Assembly (NCBI GenBank): GCA_029204225.1
Contig: CM055105.1
Coordinates: 48,557,688 to 48,621,687, forward strand
DNA length: 64,000 nucleotides
From: Diphasiastrum complanatum
Taxonomy: Eukaryota; Streptophyta; Lycopodiopsida; Lycopodiales; Lycopodiaceae
Reading direction: 5' to 3'
This document shows positions 1-14,094 of this stretch, piece after piece. Position 1 is the stretch's first letter. Each line of letters starts with the position of its first letter. The translations under genes and the position numbers were made by a program. The notes beneath the pieces are model-generated. The model made no database searches and had not been told where the DNA came from. It worked only from the letters and a program-made list of their open reading frames with translations.

Positions 1-1324
1 CTAACACTCCCCCTTAATGTTTACTTTGTTATCTATTACTCCTAGAAGTTCTCTAAACTTCTGAAATTTTTCTTTGTCAAGTCCTTTGGTAAAGATATCC
101 GCAACTTGCTCTTCCGTAGGGCAATAGATAAGCTCCACTTCACCACTCTGAATCTTCTCTGATGAAGCGTTGTTGTTCTTCAATGTGCTTTGTCCTACTG
201 TGAAAAACTGGATTTTTCGCCAATTTAATACAACTCTAATTGTCACACCGAAGTACCATAGGTGAATCTTGTAGAATCCTTCGTACCCATATTGCTTCAC
301 TTGTCGCACTCGTAGTAGCCCGATATTCTGCCTTTGTAGATGATAATGCAATAATATGCTACTTCTTTGAACTCCAAGAGATAGCACCAGAACAAAGACT
401 GAACATAACCTGTAGTAGATCTTCAGTCTTCCGCATCTCCAACCCAATCAACATCTACACAGCCCTGTAACTTCAAATCATCCTGTCTTCCATAGAGAAT
501 ACCAAACCTCGATGTACCCTGGATATATTTGAGTATCCGCTTAGCAGCTCTCCAATGAATCTGCTTAGGCTTAGCCATAAACTGACTAACCATACTCACA
601 GCATATGCAATATCTGGTCTTGTAGTAGTTAAATAGATTAAGCTTCCAACAAGCTTTCTATATAACGTCTCATCTACATGTAGAGCCTCCTCGGCTTTAG
701 TAAGCTTGTTTATAACCTGTAGCAGCAAACAAAACTGTGGTCTGTCCTTCAACGATGAGTTCTGTAAACAGCAATCAGATCTCATCTGATTCTAGCTAAC
801 AGATCTGGTTAGGCAGCTAACAGCCAACCAGCGATCTGTCTCCTTCAACCTTATTCTTACAGCCCTGCCAAAAACAATCTCTCTCTCTCTCTCACACACA
901 CACACAAGCCTTGGATCTTGACAGCTCCACAATCACAAACTCTGATACCATGTCAGAATTTGTCATTCAAATTCTAGGTGGAGTTACACAAACCAAGCAT
1001 AGAGATTAAAGAGAATTCAAATTATAGAAGAATTGAGCACTGGAATGAATTGTGGTGGGGCACCAGCCTACATATATAGTTTTTCTAATCTATGTGAAAA
1101 GCTAAAAGCCTAAAGCAAATAGCAAAAGAACAAAAGCTAATTGCTAAAATTACTACGTATATTGGGTAAAGACCCAGGATGTATTTCTAAGTAACAAATA
1201 AAACAAGTCCTAATCTAGTAGTAGCGCCCACCTACATGCATAAGCAATAAACAAACAAATTTACTATAAATAGTAATGGCCCCTATAATAGCACGCAAGT
1301 ATGCACCAAGATTAATTCCTAACA
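1..1324 (-). mobile_element. Ty1/Copia retrotransposon, large internal deletion
   Basis: Read on the minus strand. A 374-base 5' LTR (1324-951, TGTTAG...TGACA) has an ACTATATATG TATA-like site and is followed at once by TGGTATCAGAG, a primer site for initiator tRNA-Met (950-940). Only about 150-200 bases of leader follow before the end of pol. This covers the reverse-transcriptase tail (RPDIAYAVSMVSQFMA) and RNase H with DVDWVGDAED, LSSTKAEY and DIFTKGL (785-20), broken by a stop and frame changes. A polypurine tract (16-7, AAGGGGGAG) precedes TGTTAG at the left edge, the start of the 3' LTR. Gag, protease, integrase and most of RT are deleted. LTR ends are inferred from TG/CA and the shared TGTTAG. 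Confidence 0.85.
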
Positions 1325-2339
1325 AGATACAAACTACATTTGCACAAAAAATGTCAAAGAACTTGAGACAGAGATCTAAGCTGATTTTGCCACTCAATCA
1401 CAACAGTGGAGATAATCCCAAAGGCTCAAGCAAGACCAGTCTCATAGGTCTATGTTTGTGCAAATAGAAGGACTTCATTGAAAACAAAGCTGACAAAGTC
1501 TAGAGAGGTGGTCAACGACCACAAGGAGGTGAACGTCGCCAGGAGGAAGTAGAGGCAAAGGAAGAGATGAACCAGAATGTAGGTTCTCCTAAGAGAGAGA
1601 CGCCTTTGCATTTGCAACATCTTCATCATCATTGTAACAGTTACCACTGAGTACCATTCTGAAATGTTTCAAACAAAGTTCCTATGTATTAAGATGTTGC
1701 TGACCTAGAAGTTGCTAGATGAGCATGTAAACTGAACAAAAACATTCAAACTGCTGTGGTTAGTGAGCGCCACAATTCTTAATGCAAGCAGCCTTTTAAT
1801 CATCTATTTGGGATGAAAGGTGCTCTGGCACCAGTTTTATTTTCTTGGTTAGTAGGGCTTGATTGGGCTCAAATGGTCACATGGGGACCCTTTGGCCCCT
1901 TTGTTGGAGTCTTAGGGCCTCAAGAAAAAGCTTGAAAGTTTGAGGGTCCAACCATATTTGATACGTTGACAAATGTGTTTAAAAAAAAAGTTGGAACAAA
2001 TTTGAATGCAGCACTGGTTACCAGGGATTTATTTATAGGACCTATATGATATTATATTTCATTGAACTTTCACTTCTTGCAATGTTAGTTTATGTTCGAA
2101 TTTTCCATATTGTCATGATGTTAGGATTTGAATATTCAGGTTTCGATTGTGTATTTGGTGGACTTTCTTCTACTAGGATGTATTTTGATGAATATCAAAG
2201 CCTCAATTGCATTGTGATTAGTGGACCCACTTTGGGCGTTGAGAACATGATTGAATAGACAAACATTGTTACATTGCCATGATTCTAACCCCGATAGAAC
2301 TTAAAGTGCATTTGGGAGATAGAATGGTCTGTACCTTAA
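1325..2339. other. No gene recognised
   Basis: AT-rich sequence between the Copia remnant and the repeat cluster. A minus-strand segment (about 1660-1590, ending in a TAG stop) after a TTTCAG could be read as an acidic C-terminal exon, but it does not convincingly match MSH6. Confidence 0.4.
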
Positions 2340-2760
2340 CATCTGACTCACACTCATAAGCATAGTTCCTAGGAATGGAATGGAACTGTTTCTAGGAACG
2401 CGTTCCTAGGAATGGTTCAGTTCCTAGGGCACCTAAGGAACGGTTCCTAACCATTCCTTAGGGTTCCTGAAACCCATTCCAATGGTGCACAGTATACAAT
2501 CTGTTAGGATTTCTGAAAACCGTTCTCAAAATCCATTCTCTAAACGATTCCGAGAACGAGTCTTTTAGGAAAACGATTATAATCAGTGAAACGATTCAGA
2601 TAGCGATCTGTGAAAACAATTCAGACAGCGATCAACGGATTTCAGAGGCCAATGCATTTTATCAACGGGATCTGCGGGATCAAAGAAAGAAATTTAGGAA
2701 CGGGACAGTACTATACCCGAGTACCATACCCAAATCCTTGGGAACGGGTATCACTGCTCA
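2340..2760. repeat. Cluster of GTTCC/GGAAC palindromic repeats
   Basis: About 400 bases are packed with short inverted units such as GTTCCTAGGAA, GGAACGGTTCC and GGGAACGGGTA on both strands. The density resembles the subterminal repeats of hAT or CACTA DNA transposons. No coding region or terminal inverted repeat could be bounded. A similar cluster is at 44245-44330. Confidence 0.6.
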
Positions 2761-3072
2761 TAAGTGATTGAGAAAAGCTTATCATTCACAAAAAGTTCTC
2801 ACTGTCTATTCCCAAGTGATTTCAAACGTCACCAGATGTACATTATGTCAAGAGATTCTATTCTGCAGCACATAGAAGCCCGTTCAGTAACAAAAGGTAC
2901 AGAATGTAATTTTCTGTACATACAGAACGAACCGGTAAGATTTCAAACTTTCACACTTTTCATCTATGTTTAACCTATCATTTTCACCTATGTCAAATCT
3001 GCATTGTCCCAGGCTCCAGCTACAGATTTCCTGTGGAAACAATCATTTTTTCAATCACTAGTCTAACTATAA

Positions 3073-3400
3073 ATCTCCTAGCTTCAGCTTTCTGGCAGTT
3101 ATAGGAGCATAAAATCGATAATAAGGTCTCAAGAACATCTATAGCACTCATTTTAGCTGCAGGCACATTTTTTAGGCTACAGGTTTCAGTAAGTCACTTT
3201 TTGGCTGCAGATTCTCCAGCTTCGGCTTTCTGATTGGTTTTCAGCAACATATGATCGACTTCTAGGGTTCAGAGAAACAATTGAGCAGTCGTTTTAGCTA
3301 CAGGCACATCTTGAGAGCTATGGATTTCAACCAATGGCCTTTAATTAACTACAGAGTTCCCAGCTTCAGCTTTCTGGCAAGTTTTTATGGCTATTGGTGA
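3073..3400. repeat. Diverged tandem repeat, about 140-base unit
   Basis: Units start near 3073, 3211 and 3354 with the shared phrase CCAGCTTCAGCTTTCTG. The first two full units also share TTTTAGCT(G/A)CAGGCACAT. The third is partial. The units are well diverged, so this is an old local duplication just downstream of the last MSH6 exon seen. Confidence 0.65.
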
Positions 3401-3538
3401 GAATTTCTAAAAAACTAACAAAAAGTGTGCTCCTAGTGAAATTTTAGCAAAACAAAAAACTACACGGAAAGGCATTCTGTACATGCCCATATCATACGTC
3501 ACAACATTCAAACAAATCTGAACAAAGAATACTACAAC

Positions 3539-3668
3539 CTGCAAGTCGTGCAACATTTACACCATAACTTTTAGGACATGCTCCGGGTGTCAACTTGTAA
3601 AGAAAGGTCACTTCCTCAAGACCACCAGCCCCAGTTCCAACCTTGCAAGCCATGTGATAAGATGCTAC
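3539..3668 (-). CDS. MSH6: MSH6 exon q (end of ATPase; last exon identified)
   Basis: It encodes [11 protein letters not shown], then [19 protein letters not shown] and VNVARLA. Acceptor TGCCAG, donor G|GTTGTA (phase 1). The remaining C-terminus (the LPxxVxxRA helix and MSH2-contact tail) was not found between 1 and 3538, so the gene probably continues past the left edge. Confidence 0.95.
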
Positions 3669-6600
3669 CTGGCAGACCAATAAAAAAAAAGGGCTTGTAT
3701 ACAGAGTCGATAGTACAAAATGTTGCAAGCAAGGGAACAAGAGAGGAAATTTTCTAACACAAAAAAGATCAAAGATTGGACTCACAGCTGGGTCTTGGGC
3801 ATGTTCATCAGCAAGCCTATGATAGTGAGAAGAGAACATTCCAAGACAGCCAATATTTTGGGCAAAATACTCAAGAACAGCATACCTGTAAGATGGCATT
3901 GAATACACTTAACTATAAATAATCGATTATTCTCTGGTCAAAACCAAGCATACAAAATGCATAAAAGTATCTTGTACAAAGGTTCTGTCGTCTGTGCTCA
4001 CCCACCAATGTGACAAGACTGAGGACAGACAGTAACGTACTCATTCTTACCTACACCTACATAACTGCGCATCCAGATTTACTGAAAAGAAAACTAACCA
4101 GCTAAGCTACTAGTACTTGTCTGGAGTGATTGATTCAATGTAAAGAGATAATTGATACTTACGCAATAGCTTGCCCATCAGAAGTAGCTGTGCCACGTCC
4201 AAGCTCATCCAATGCAACAAGAGAGTTTCTGGAAGCAAAGTTCTGCAATAGTGATTTTAGCCCAAGCCTCATCAATGTCATCTAAGCAGGAAACAGAATA
4301 ACAGCATAAGCTTTGAAAGAAAGAATAAAACATTCAAGTCAAATCATGGAGAAAAGGGCCTTATCGATAAGACTCTCTGTGGATTGTAAAGGTAGAACAT
4401 TTGGCATTGACAAATTCAGCATTCTAGTCCTTGACCATAAAAGGTTTATTTCAAAGATAACACACATGCACCACCCCAGTCAGTGAGTGTTTTTTTCTAG
4501 AATATCAGTGATAAAGCTAGAACTCCATATATTAACATCAACACAGATACCTAGGTACAACTTACTTAGGTTGAGTTTTCTATTCTGAGAGCCAAGTATG
4601 CTTTTCTACAAAATGCTAGTGGCCATCTATTGTCCACTGGCACTGGCTCAGCTACCTCCTTTCTGTCCAAGAGCACTGGAATTTTGGTTACAACTTACCT
4701 ATGACTTTTGTTCGTCAAGCTCTTCTATCAGCTTTTTTCATTGAATGTTAAAGTGCAAATATATCCTGTGACTCTAGAAGCTCTGATGATTTTAATCATG
4801 ACATACAGAAGCAAACCATTAAAAAAAAGGGTTTCAATACTGTCTTTGGTAGATATACTCTGACAGTGAGTTTCTCCTCATGGTGTTGCATTTCAACTAA
4901 GAGAAAGTTGGGTCAATGGGTGCTTAAAGATAGATGTCTTCAACAGCAAAATTAAAACAATTTTGGCAACCACTCTTGCTGAACTCATTCTCACCTCCCA
5001 GATTTTCTGTTATACCTTCACTCATACAGAAAGCGAGAATAAAAAATTGCATATTTGGAATGTCTTACAAAGGAGCGAGACATCCAGTTGCTACTAATAT
5101 CAAATTTCCCAATGATTGATGATTGGATCTTCAAAGTGTGCACCATATCATGAAATATTTTTAATGACAAATACTAGTCTAGACATTGGGCATTTGATTA
5201 CTTGAGACGATCGCACCAACGTGCGATCACAACAAATGTCTTTCATGTTTTCGTTCTCTCAAAATTTCCAGTAAGATGAGGAGCTTCATTCATGGACTTC
5301 CCTTGAAGGATGTTATAATGCAAAACTTCATAGTTCTGGGCTTATCATGAAGAAACAAACTCAGACCACCTTGTAAGATTAGTGTGACCTCTTGCATCGT
5401 GGAATTTTATCCATTCCCATATGGACAATCTAAATCTTGACTACTGAGCTAGCTATCCTGATCTAGTTGGGCTAATGTTCTGGCCCAAGCCTCAAAAATA
5501 TAAGTTAGATTAAGTTGAATAGACCACAACAGAAACAACCAAGTTTCCTTGTCTTAAACACAGTTGTTGTTCTTGAGTTCATTCCATAATGTTGCTTCCA
5601 AAAAATTTCTGTATTTTTTATGATTACCAAAAATATTCAATATTCCCATAGGAAAAGTACAAACCAGCATTGACGCTGCCTCTGAAAGCTCCAAAAGAAA
5701 TGTACTTTTTCCAGCCATAATGTGATCCCTCGCTCCCATTCTTACAAACACACGGTCCACTGGAGACAGTCGAAATTCCTCTGCTGGAACATATGCACCG
5801 ACCTACCCATAACGACATTACATTCAAATGAGCTATGGTCTTTAGAATATTCTGGGCAGTGTTCTTTTAAGTAAACATGTTTAAACAACCTGGTCAAGTG
5901 TTTCCTAAGTGCCACAAGGGAGCTGAGAAACCAGCTGATATATAACAGCCATTTCAAGCTGATATGGCAATAAGATCCAATGCTAGAAACTGTCATGTCA
6001 CGTCATATTATGCCCCTTTCAGGTTTTTAAAAACAAGAGGGCATTTAAGTGTGAAAATCTGAAATCTGCCCACAATGGAAAGAATCATCATCTAAGTTGA
6101 AAAAATGAAATCCCCAGGATTTCAGGTTACAAAGCTCATTCAGAAAAACAACAGGAAATACCTGTGCCAAAATGACTGCCAGACATACTTGCCGAAGTAA
6201 AGTTGATTTGCCACCCATATTAGGTCCTGTCAATAGCATAAGTGGGGCATTTGCCTCACCACCTAGAATGACATCATTCGGTACAAATAAACCCCCTCTG
6301 ACTAAGGTGGATCCTATTGAAGGATGCTGCAAAGCCTTTGCCATAAAAAATGGAGTCTCTTTGACAGTAGATGATAATGCTGGAGATTTATTATGGTCCA
6401 GGAAACTTGGCAGACAAACCTGCCCCTCCATGTGTAGACTAGCTGCTAAAAGGCTCACCAATGCATCAATCTCTGAGATTCACGCAAATAGCATAGTGAT
6501 CAGAAAATAAAAGTATAAGATGGAATAACAAAGGGCTTTGAAAGCATGAGCCTTCAGCTTAGTGAGCAAAAGTTCAAATGCACAGAAGAAAGATGCCTCT

Positions 6601-9600
6601 CAATGCCACCAGAGACGTCAGGGTTGTAAAAATCAAAATATCATGACTATCATCTCCAATATTTTCAGGTTTTTGAAAGCAAAACTGTTCTATATGTAAA
6701 ATTAAAGCGTCAGTGAGAGTACTCTAAACTAGATGTATCTCAAGGAATGTATGGTCTTTGGATATTTTACCATTTGAAGAGATAATAAGTTGTATATATG
6801 TACTTAATTGATTTCCGATGTACTTGGGCTCATGAATCTCATCGAGGTCAGTAAAGAACCGGTTTATTTCACTGGGTCCATTTTTAAGGCATCTGACTAC
6901 CTTTAGTCACTTGGCAGCAAATACGCAGGTCAGCAAGGCCCTGGCCATCTAGTGGGTCATAGCGACTCTTCCACTCACCGTAAGGGCACCCCTAGAGACT
7001 TTACAGATGCATTGCTCATCTCATTCTGGTAGTTGCAGATCATAGTTCCAGAGAGATTCTTTGTCGAGAATTATGTGGCAGTGTTCCTTTCTACAAGTGC
7101 CTGTTAATTGGATCATAATGATTGTCTCAATATCGTAGTCAGAGACTGATACACATTAGATTCATGATGTTTCTTAACTTCGTATCTATATTCAGAGCAC
7201 TATTTAGGGAAGAGAGCATTGTCCTGGCAAGGAGGAAGTGGGCACTTATTAAGAAAAGGCATCCAAAACCTTTAAAACAGGCACCATATTGAAAGACTTT
7301 TTGCAAAAACCCTAACTTTCATACTTTTACTCCAGACTGCAGTAAAGAAGTCAATTTTCAATTCTAACAGCATATCTGAACTCCTGAATGCAATCTAAAA
7401 AGACGTATTCACATTCCCATTTTCCCATATTTCCAACAAGCAAGTTTTCAAGCACTTCGCCTTGCCATAAAGGAATCCATTTATTGACTCAGTTTGGATC
7501 TTCAAAAGTTGGGGAGATTGAAATTCAACTTTTAGCATTTCATCTGTTCTATATATCAAACTACGTTTTCTAAGATCTTCCTACAATACTCCAACAGCAA
7601 TTTGCTAAATAATCCATTTTCAGAGTGACAGAGCTACAACCTTTTGAGTACTTTCTAGTGAACAAAAATGAATTTTTGGGCTTGTTTGATGTGATTGTTT
7701 GCTTTGTTGTCAATAATCTGCAAGAATTTGATTGCAATATTTTTTTTTACCAAGATGACCGTTCTTAGGGCCAATTACAAAATTGTGTAGTTTCCTTGAA
7801 CTTGCATTTTCTTATACATTGCGAATACCTTTTACGTTCTTGTTTCCTTTTTGCATTGTACTTGCTTCTTAAAGCTATTCTATGCTATTTCACAAAAAAA
7901 TACAGTAATAAGGCATACATTACTCCGCTTTTCATTCTATCAAATATTTTAGGGTCTTGGGCCACCACACTAGTTTGCGATCAAGTGGCCTACACTCGAA
8001 GAGATATGGTTGGAGTTGGCAATGTCTAGCATTGTTGAGCCTATGATTACTAGATGTAACATTACAACTTATCATAAATGATAAAGTAGCTTTGGCATCT
8101 AGACTCCGGCTTTTAGAATGTTATGTAGCAACAAGACCAAAGGTCATGGAGTGTTTTACATTTTCAAGCCGTTGAACGTCTGAACCCTAATTCAATGAAT
8201 TCTTGAGTTGTATGTTGTAATTCAATTGGACTGACTACGTTGTCATAAATTATGACCCAATAAATGTCAACTCTTTCCACTATAAGAAACTCTTTCCACA
8301 GAACAAATATTTGACTCTGTTTATCATGCAAACATGCAAAGAATTTTCTTCTTTTGCACCAATCATACCCCAGTATGTCAGAACTAACTCGTTTTCCACT
8401 TATCTGCTACTTTTAATTAAAAATAGGCAAAAATAACTTTTTCCCAATCGATCACAAAACGTTGGAGTTCATTTTCGGCTAGTATATGATTTTTCCCACG
8501 CTCAGACTTGCCACACCCATTGCTACTTTAGCTGCCTTATCACATGAAGCCTAAAAGTTACGAAACAAAAATGTTCCATACGAAGTTCCAATAAGAAATG
8601 CCAATATTTCAAGGGCATTCTATAACACTTGAGCCATAATCATTCCAAAACATTGTGTAACTATCACATGCTGAAATGACATCTACAAGATATACTAATT
8701 TTTAGTCTAGATAGTGTTATTGATACGTTTTTTGACCATAAATAGCACATTTTCAACATAACTTTCATAATCTGCATTCATGTTAAAAGTTACAAGAATT
8801 CCTGTTGTAGGTAAAAAATAAACTTGTCATAAAAGGACAACAGAGTGTCATTGTGCAGAAAAAATGTCCCATACTACAACTCTAACATCAAGATGAATGC
8901 CTAAGAATCTACTAAAGCCTCAAAATCAAGTGCATTTGACTTGGTAAAAAGAAAGATTCACCAAACGACTTTCATATTATTCCAAGTCTCCAAGACATGT
9001 TTTCCATGCGAAAGTGCTTTCAACACGACAAAGGACAAGGTACAGGTAGCTGCACCACAGAATGGTTACCTGCTACTGCTTTGACTGCATCAAACCACAG
9101 GTTATGAGCCTCACAAAACTGTTTCAACAATCCATGAAAGATCCCTTTTAATGCTGTTTCTCTTTGGTCCTCCAATACGGCAAGCTCTTGAAGCAATTCC
9201 TTTAGTTTAGGAGTAATATATCGGTGATAACCCTGAAGTTTAATTGATTTACTTAGTTAGAAACTCAAATCAGAAAGGACCACTTCATTTTGACAATACC
9301 CCATCAAGTTTCTTGAGACTCAAATGCCCACAAATTCGTAAATCTCAGCATTTGAGTGTTCTCCAAAAAACATTCCTCAACATCAGCCATTATGTTCTGA
9401 CCATATCTTTGATCATGTTTGTGTAGAAATTCAACTTGAGTATGAAGTAGAACCTAGCAAACAAGAACAGTCTAAAGATCCTGGAAGGCGATGAGAAAAC
9501 AAATTCGGGTGTATGAAGCAGTTATTAAAGATTGATCTAAAGTCAATTATCTAATTTAAAACTTGAGCTTCTATGGACCAGCAAAGGTAAACAACAGTTG

Positions 9601-12600
9601 GCTTGGCATAAGTATCAAGCAACCTTCACATTTAGACAAAAAAGGAACTGAGATGCAACAATCAGAACTAAACTGTACATTATTTTTGTAGATTATTCAT
9701 CTAAACAAAAGCCTCCTAAAGTTTTAAGGAAGTCCACCTTTACAAAGTTTTGAATGAAGTCATATCACATACCTTCTTTGACGATCTTGCCTCGTACTCC
9801 AAGGGAAGTTTTGCATGAAAATGATCTGGTATTTCTAACTGATATGAATCTTTGCCTACAGTAACGTATGTAATCTGCATGCCAAACATGACTATAAAGA
9901 ATTGCGCCAAAAGTGTTGCAAATAGAATATATGCCAACACCCAAACTTTGAATTCTCCCAACACTATTTCAAACACAGTAGGTTGAAATAAATTGGCACA
10001 AGCCCTTCAATGAACCAGGAACAGGAAAGCAAAAATATTACCTCTGAAGAATTTCCAAATATCTGGCGTTGTTTTTCTATATAATTATCAAGCTCAAGTT
10101 TGATACTTGTAATTGCCAAAGTGGCAGAATCAAAAGCTTCATCCACACCCGAACAAGGAATAATCCGACCATTCTTTTCTGCTTCCAACCAATCAAAAGA
10201 AGCCTCAAATTTTTTAATAAATGGTGCCAAGTTTGGAAATCCCTTCCCTGCGAATCGACATAAAAGGTTTCAACTTTCAGTATGAGCAGATTCTTTACAA
10301 GCTGAAACATGCAACCCAAACATGAAATGAAATATAATTTAACCGAGTTCACGTCAAGGGAATGTATATTAAATCATAAAGTAATAGAAGAATTTAACCT
10401 TTCAAAACTGACCAGCAGCCAGCTGAATTTTCATGAAGCTACACTTTTCTCAAGCAGATGACGTTCAACCTAAAAAATTGATACTTACGAGTCTTACAAA
10501 AGTTCGCAAATTTTATGCATTTCTTTTTACAACAAATAAAATCTGATCGTTTTCACAACGTCAATATCACACAAGCCTAGAAAACTAGCTAGGCCAGAGC
10601 AAATGTAAAGCTTTCCTTTGAAGAAAATCTCAACTCTTCATAGAGAATAGTGCCCTCACAGAAAAGATAAACAAAGATTTTTCTACATTTTACATACAGC
10701 ACAAGCATAAAAGGGTGGGCATATAATCTTTGGTGATAAGCTACCACTTCCTTGGCCTGCTAGCTTAACAACTAGTATAATGGTCCATTCAAAAAAGTGC
10801 ACTGCGTCTTTACCAATAAATCAGTATATCATGCATACTTTCAAGATTCATCTGTCTACCAACTTTGGGCCTTAATAAATTTTGTCACATTACTAGAGTG
10901 ATAGTAAGAACACTGGAGCCTTAAATGACACGATACATGTGCTTAGATTTGAAGTCATGCAAGGTGTTTAAACGTTTTACTCTTCCTACGCGAACATGAT
11001 CCTCCTAAGATAGATGAATCAAAATGCGACAAAGCCAATGCTCAACTTGATCTTGCAAGAGTGGGCTGAGTGCAAAGAAATCCATGACATCCCCGTAGCC
11101 ACCGCACACACACCCCTCCCCCCTCCCCCCAGGGCAGGTGTTCATTAGTCATACGAACAATTAGAGATATTGAAATGGTGTCAAAACAAGACGACTTGTT
11201 GAAGGTGAATGAATAGGTAAATTAGACAATTAGGAAATAAGAACTCCACCTCCGAATGTCATGGAACAATAGCGTACAAACGTTGCATACATGCAAATAC
11301 AAATGAAGCCCATTCAAAATAAAGCTTGAAGTCTTGCTAATAAGTTAAGGACTTTCAGTTCTTTATGAATTTACAAACGTAGTGTTCCATATGTAGTGGT
11401 TTCAAAGAGCAAAACAAATCCCAGTTGGCCACCTTCAAGCTTCTGAACGTAGATATATTCAATCCACCCTAGCTAGCCATGTGCCTTCTGAGTAGGAATG
11501 GTCATGTTAGTTCTACCATTCCTCCCTAGACAGTCTTCATCCAAATGTGTCACGAACAAGTAGTCTCTAATTTGATTAGTACATCTACAAGTGTATTCAT
11601 TTGTCTCTGTGTGCATTGTGTGACATCAGTTTATTTGAAACATCCACAAATATCAACCCTAATCACTCCATAATCACTCCTCAGCAAGTGCAAGTGACAT
11701 TGCATAAACACTAAGATAATGTGTTTGTTTGTAACATTTATTTGAGCTAAAGTGTAAGTTGGATTAATGAAGGTTAACAAAAGGAATCAAGTGAACAAAA
11801 TGTATGCATACCATAAAATTTCTCAAGCAGCAGCAGCAAAGTTCAAGGGAGGTAGTCATTATTTGCCAACATCATGCTTTGCACTGAAATGATGTATTAT
11901 TTTGTAATGGAAAAGCAAGATGTTTTTCTTTTGTGGAACAAGATCATCTTAAAAAACAGAATGCTCTAACTTAACTTAGACATCCAAAGAAAACCTCTTG
12001 CTTTTTAAACAGACCAAAACCTTCATCCAACATTTTTTGCACAAATTAGCAAATGGGAATGGTTGACTCTTAATGACCTAAACAACAATCAGAAAGACCA
12101 CTTCTCAGAATTTAAGCTAAAGATCAATAGGACAGGCTCACCTATAGTTACCAAAGATTTAAGACGAGTAGAGACAAGAGTATCTGTGCAGCTTTCAAAA
12201 AGAGAGACGGCATTTATCATTGCTCTACATCCACGAACTGCAGCAAGAAATTCCTTCAGCTGTTTTTGGGCAGCATCTTCATATAGTACTACAGCCTGTG
12301 AATTCCTCCCACTCCCGCCGCTGCATAAGTGGCAAAGCCCAAGAAAAGATGCACTCATTCCATAGTAAATTAAGGAATTCTCAAAGATCATACTACATGA
12401 TATGGAAAATTGATAAGTACATTGAAAGAATAGCCCCCGCATTTCATCTCATGCCTTTTTTGATGCCAGATGCAAACGGGAAACTGAGTCTGTCAGGAAA
12501 TATAAATAATTGAATGGCAAACTACTCCAGTAATGGGAATGTGAATTACAGCTTTCTAATCATTATACAGCTCTATGCAAGACCTTGTGACCTCCCCATC

Positions 12601-14012
12601 ATCTCAGGCTCCGCACAGCTTTTAAGAATTTCCTCTGATTGAAAACTGGTTAACTTCACGTGATGACAAGATTTAAGAGCATTATCTAGAACGGAAATGG
12701 TTTCAAAAGGATCTGTCAACTACCAGCTAGTATTGAGTCGAGCAAGAAGCCTTTCCATGTCAGGAAGACCCTGGAGCTCCTTTCTAAACTTTGAAACAAC
12801 ATTTTCTGCAGGACCCTGCATTCACCACAGAGTCAACATTGAGAGGACCCATCTTTACTGCTAAGTGCTACTTGATGAACCCGTTGTACATGCTGAGCTC
12901 TTGAATGCCACTTAAGAACAGCAAGACTAGGAAGTTTTCAGATTTGCAGGCATACTCCACATTGAACATGCTTAGAAAAAAAACCTCTCAAATGTAGAAC
13001 ATTAAAGCTGGCCTTTAGCGTTTATTGAAACATGGCCATTCTAGCCTCAACATTGATATATCCAGAAAACTTATGTCCTTTGATTCCTAAATCAGACGCA
13101 CTTACATAATTCATGTTGTGAAATAAAAACAAGACCTCTTCACCATAAAGAGATGGTGTTATGCCAGTCTCTTAGACTTAGTTGACACAAAAATGTTCCA
13201 ATGAAAATCCATACCATAGATTGAGATAAGATTTGACATACTTTGTAAAACAATTGGGAATGAGGGTATGGAGACCCCCCAATGTCGTGTGAGCCATCTA
13301 GTACAGACATTGAAATTATAGATATGCAAAATTCAAATTTCATAGCATTATATCATGTAATGAACTCCAAATTAGGGCCTCAAGCGCTATTAAAAGGGGC
13401 TACAGCAAGGGGTAAAGTTGGATAATGTTCCCTCCAGGGTCCCATGATTCAAGTCAGTTCCCCTCAATCTAAGAAATTTGGTGTTCACCATTCCTATATT
13501 AACTTGTACATAAACAGGGTTCCATGGTAACTCTAGTTGTCAGTGTAGAAATAGCCCATGTATATATAGTTCAATGTAGATTATCCAAGTATTAGACAAG
13601 TGATCTGATAATAAGGGACCAATATCGACAACAGCAAGTCCATCAAATAGGCAGTCTCAGATATTTACCAGGAGAGATTATAATCCCCCTGCATACATTG
13701 AACAAAGTTAATTGAAAATAAGAAAATCCAATGTTCGAAAAATGAAACATGTAAATAATGCTGCATTTATTTTTTCAGCCGCCTAAATTCTACAAAGTAT
13801 ATGCTAGCACATTCTTTGACATTACATGTCATGCTATTTCTACAAACCTAACAAAGGAGTATGGTAAATAAGGTGGCTGATGTCAACATAGGGCAACAAT
13901 TTGATGATTTGAGTATGAAATAAGTGACTAAGAGTGAGGGACCAATCTCAAAACAGACAGAAGTAGCCACCTCAAATCACATAATAGATTGAACTTTGAA
14001 AGATATAAAGTT

Positions 14013-14094
<82 letters not shown>

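Noticed and set aside
1450-1660. Minus-strand segment after TTTCAG with an acidic end as the last MSH6 exon
   Set aside because: The frame compatible with exon q encodes a hydrophobic stretch unlike MSH6, and the acidic reading is in the wrong phase.
2820-2900. Minus-strand VTERASM... as a possible MSH6 C-terminal exon
   Set aside because: Similarity is limited to a few residues, no acceptor gives the right phase, and a stop follows quickly.
5209-5228. GATCGCAC...GTGCGATC inverted repeat
   Set aside because: A lone 8-base stem in an intron without further context, compatible with chance.
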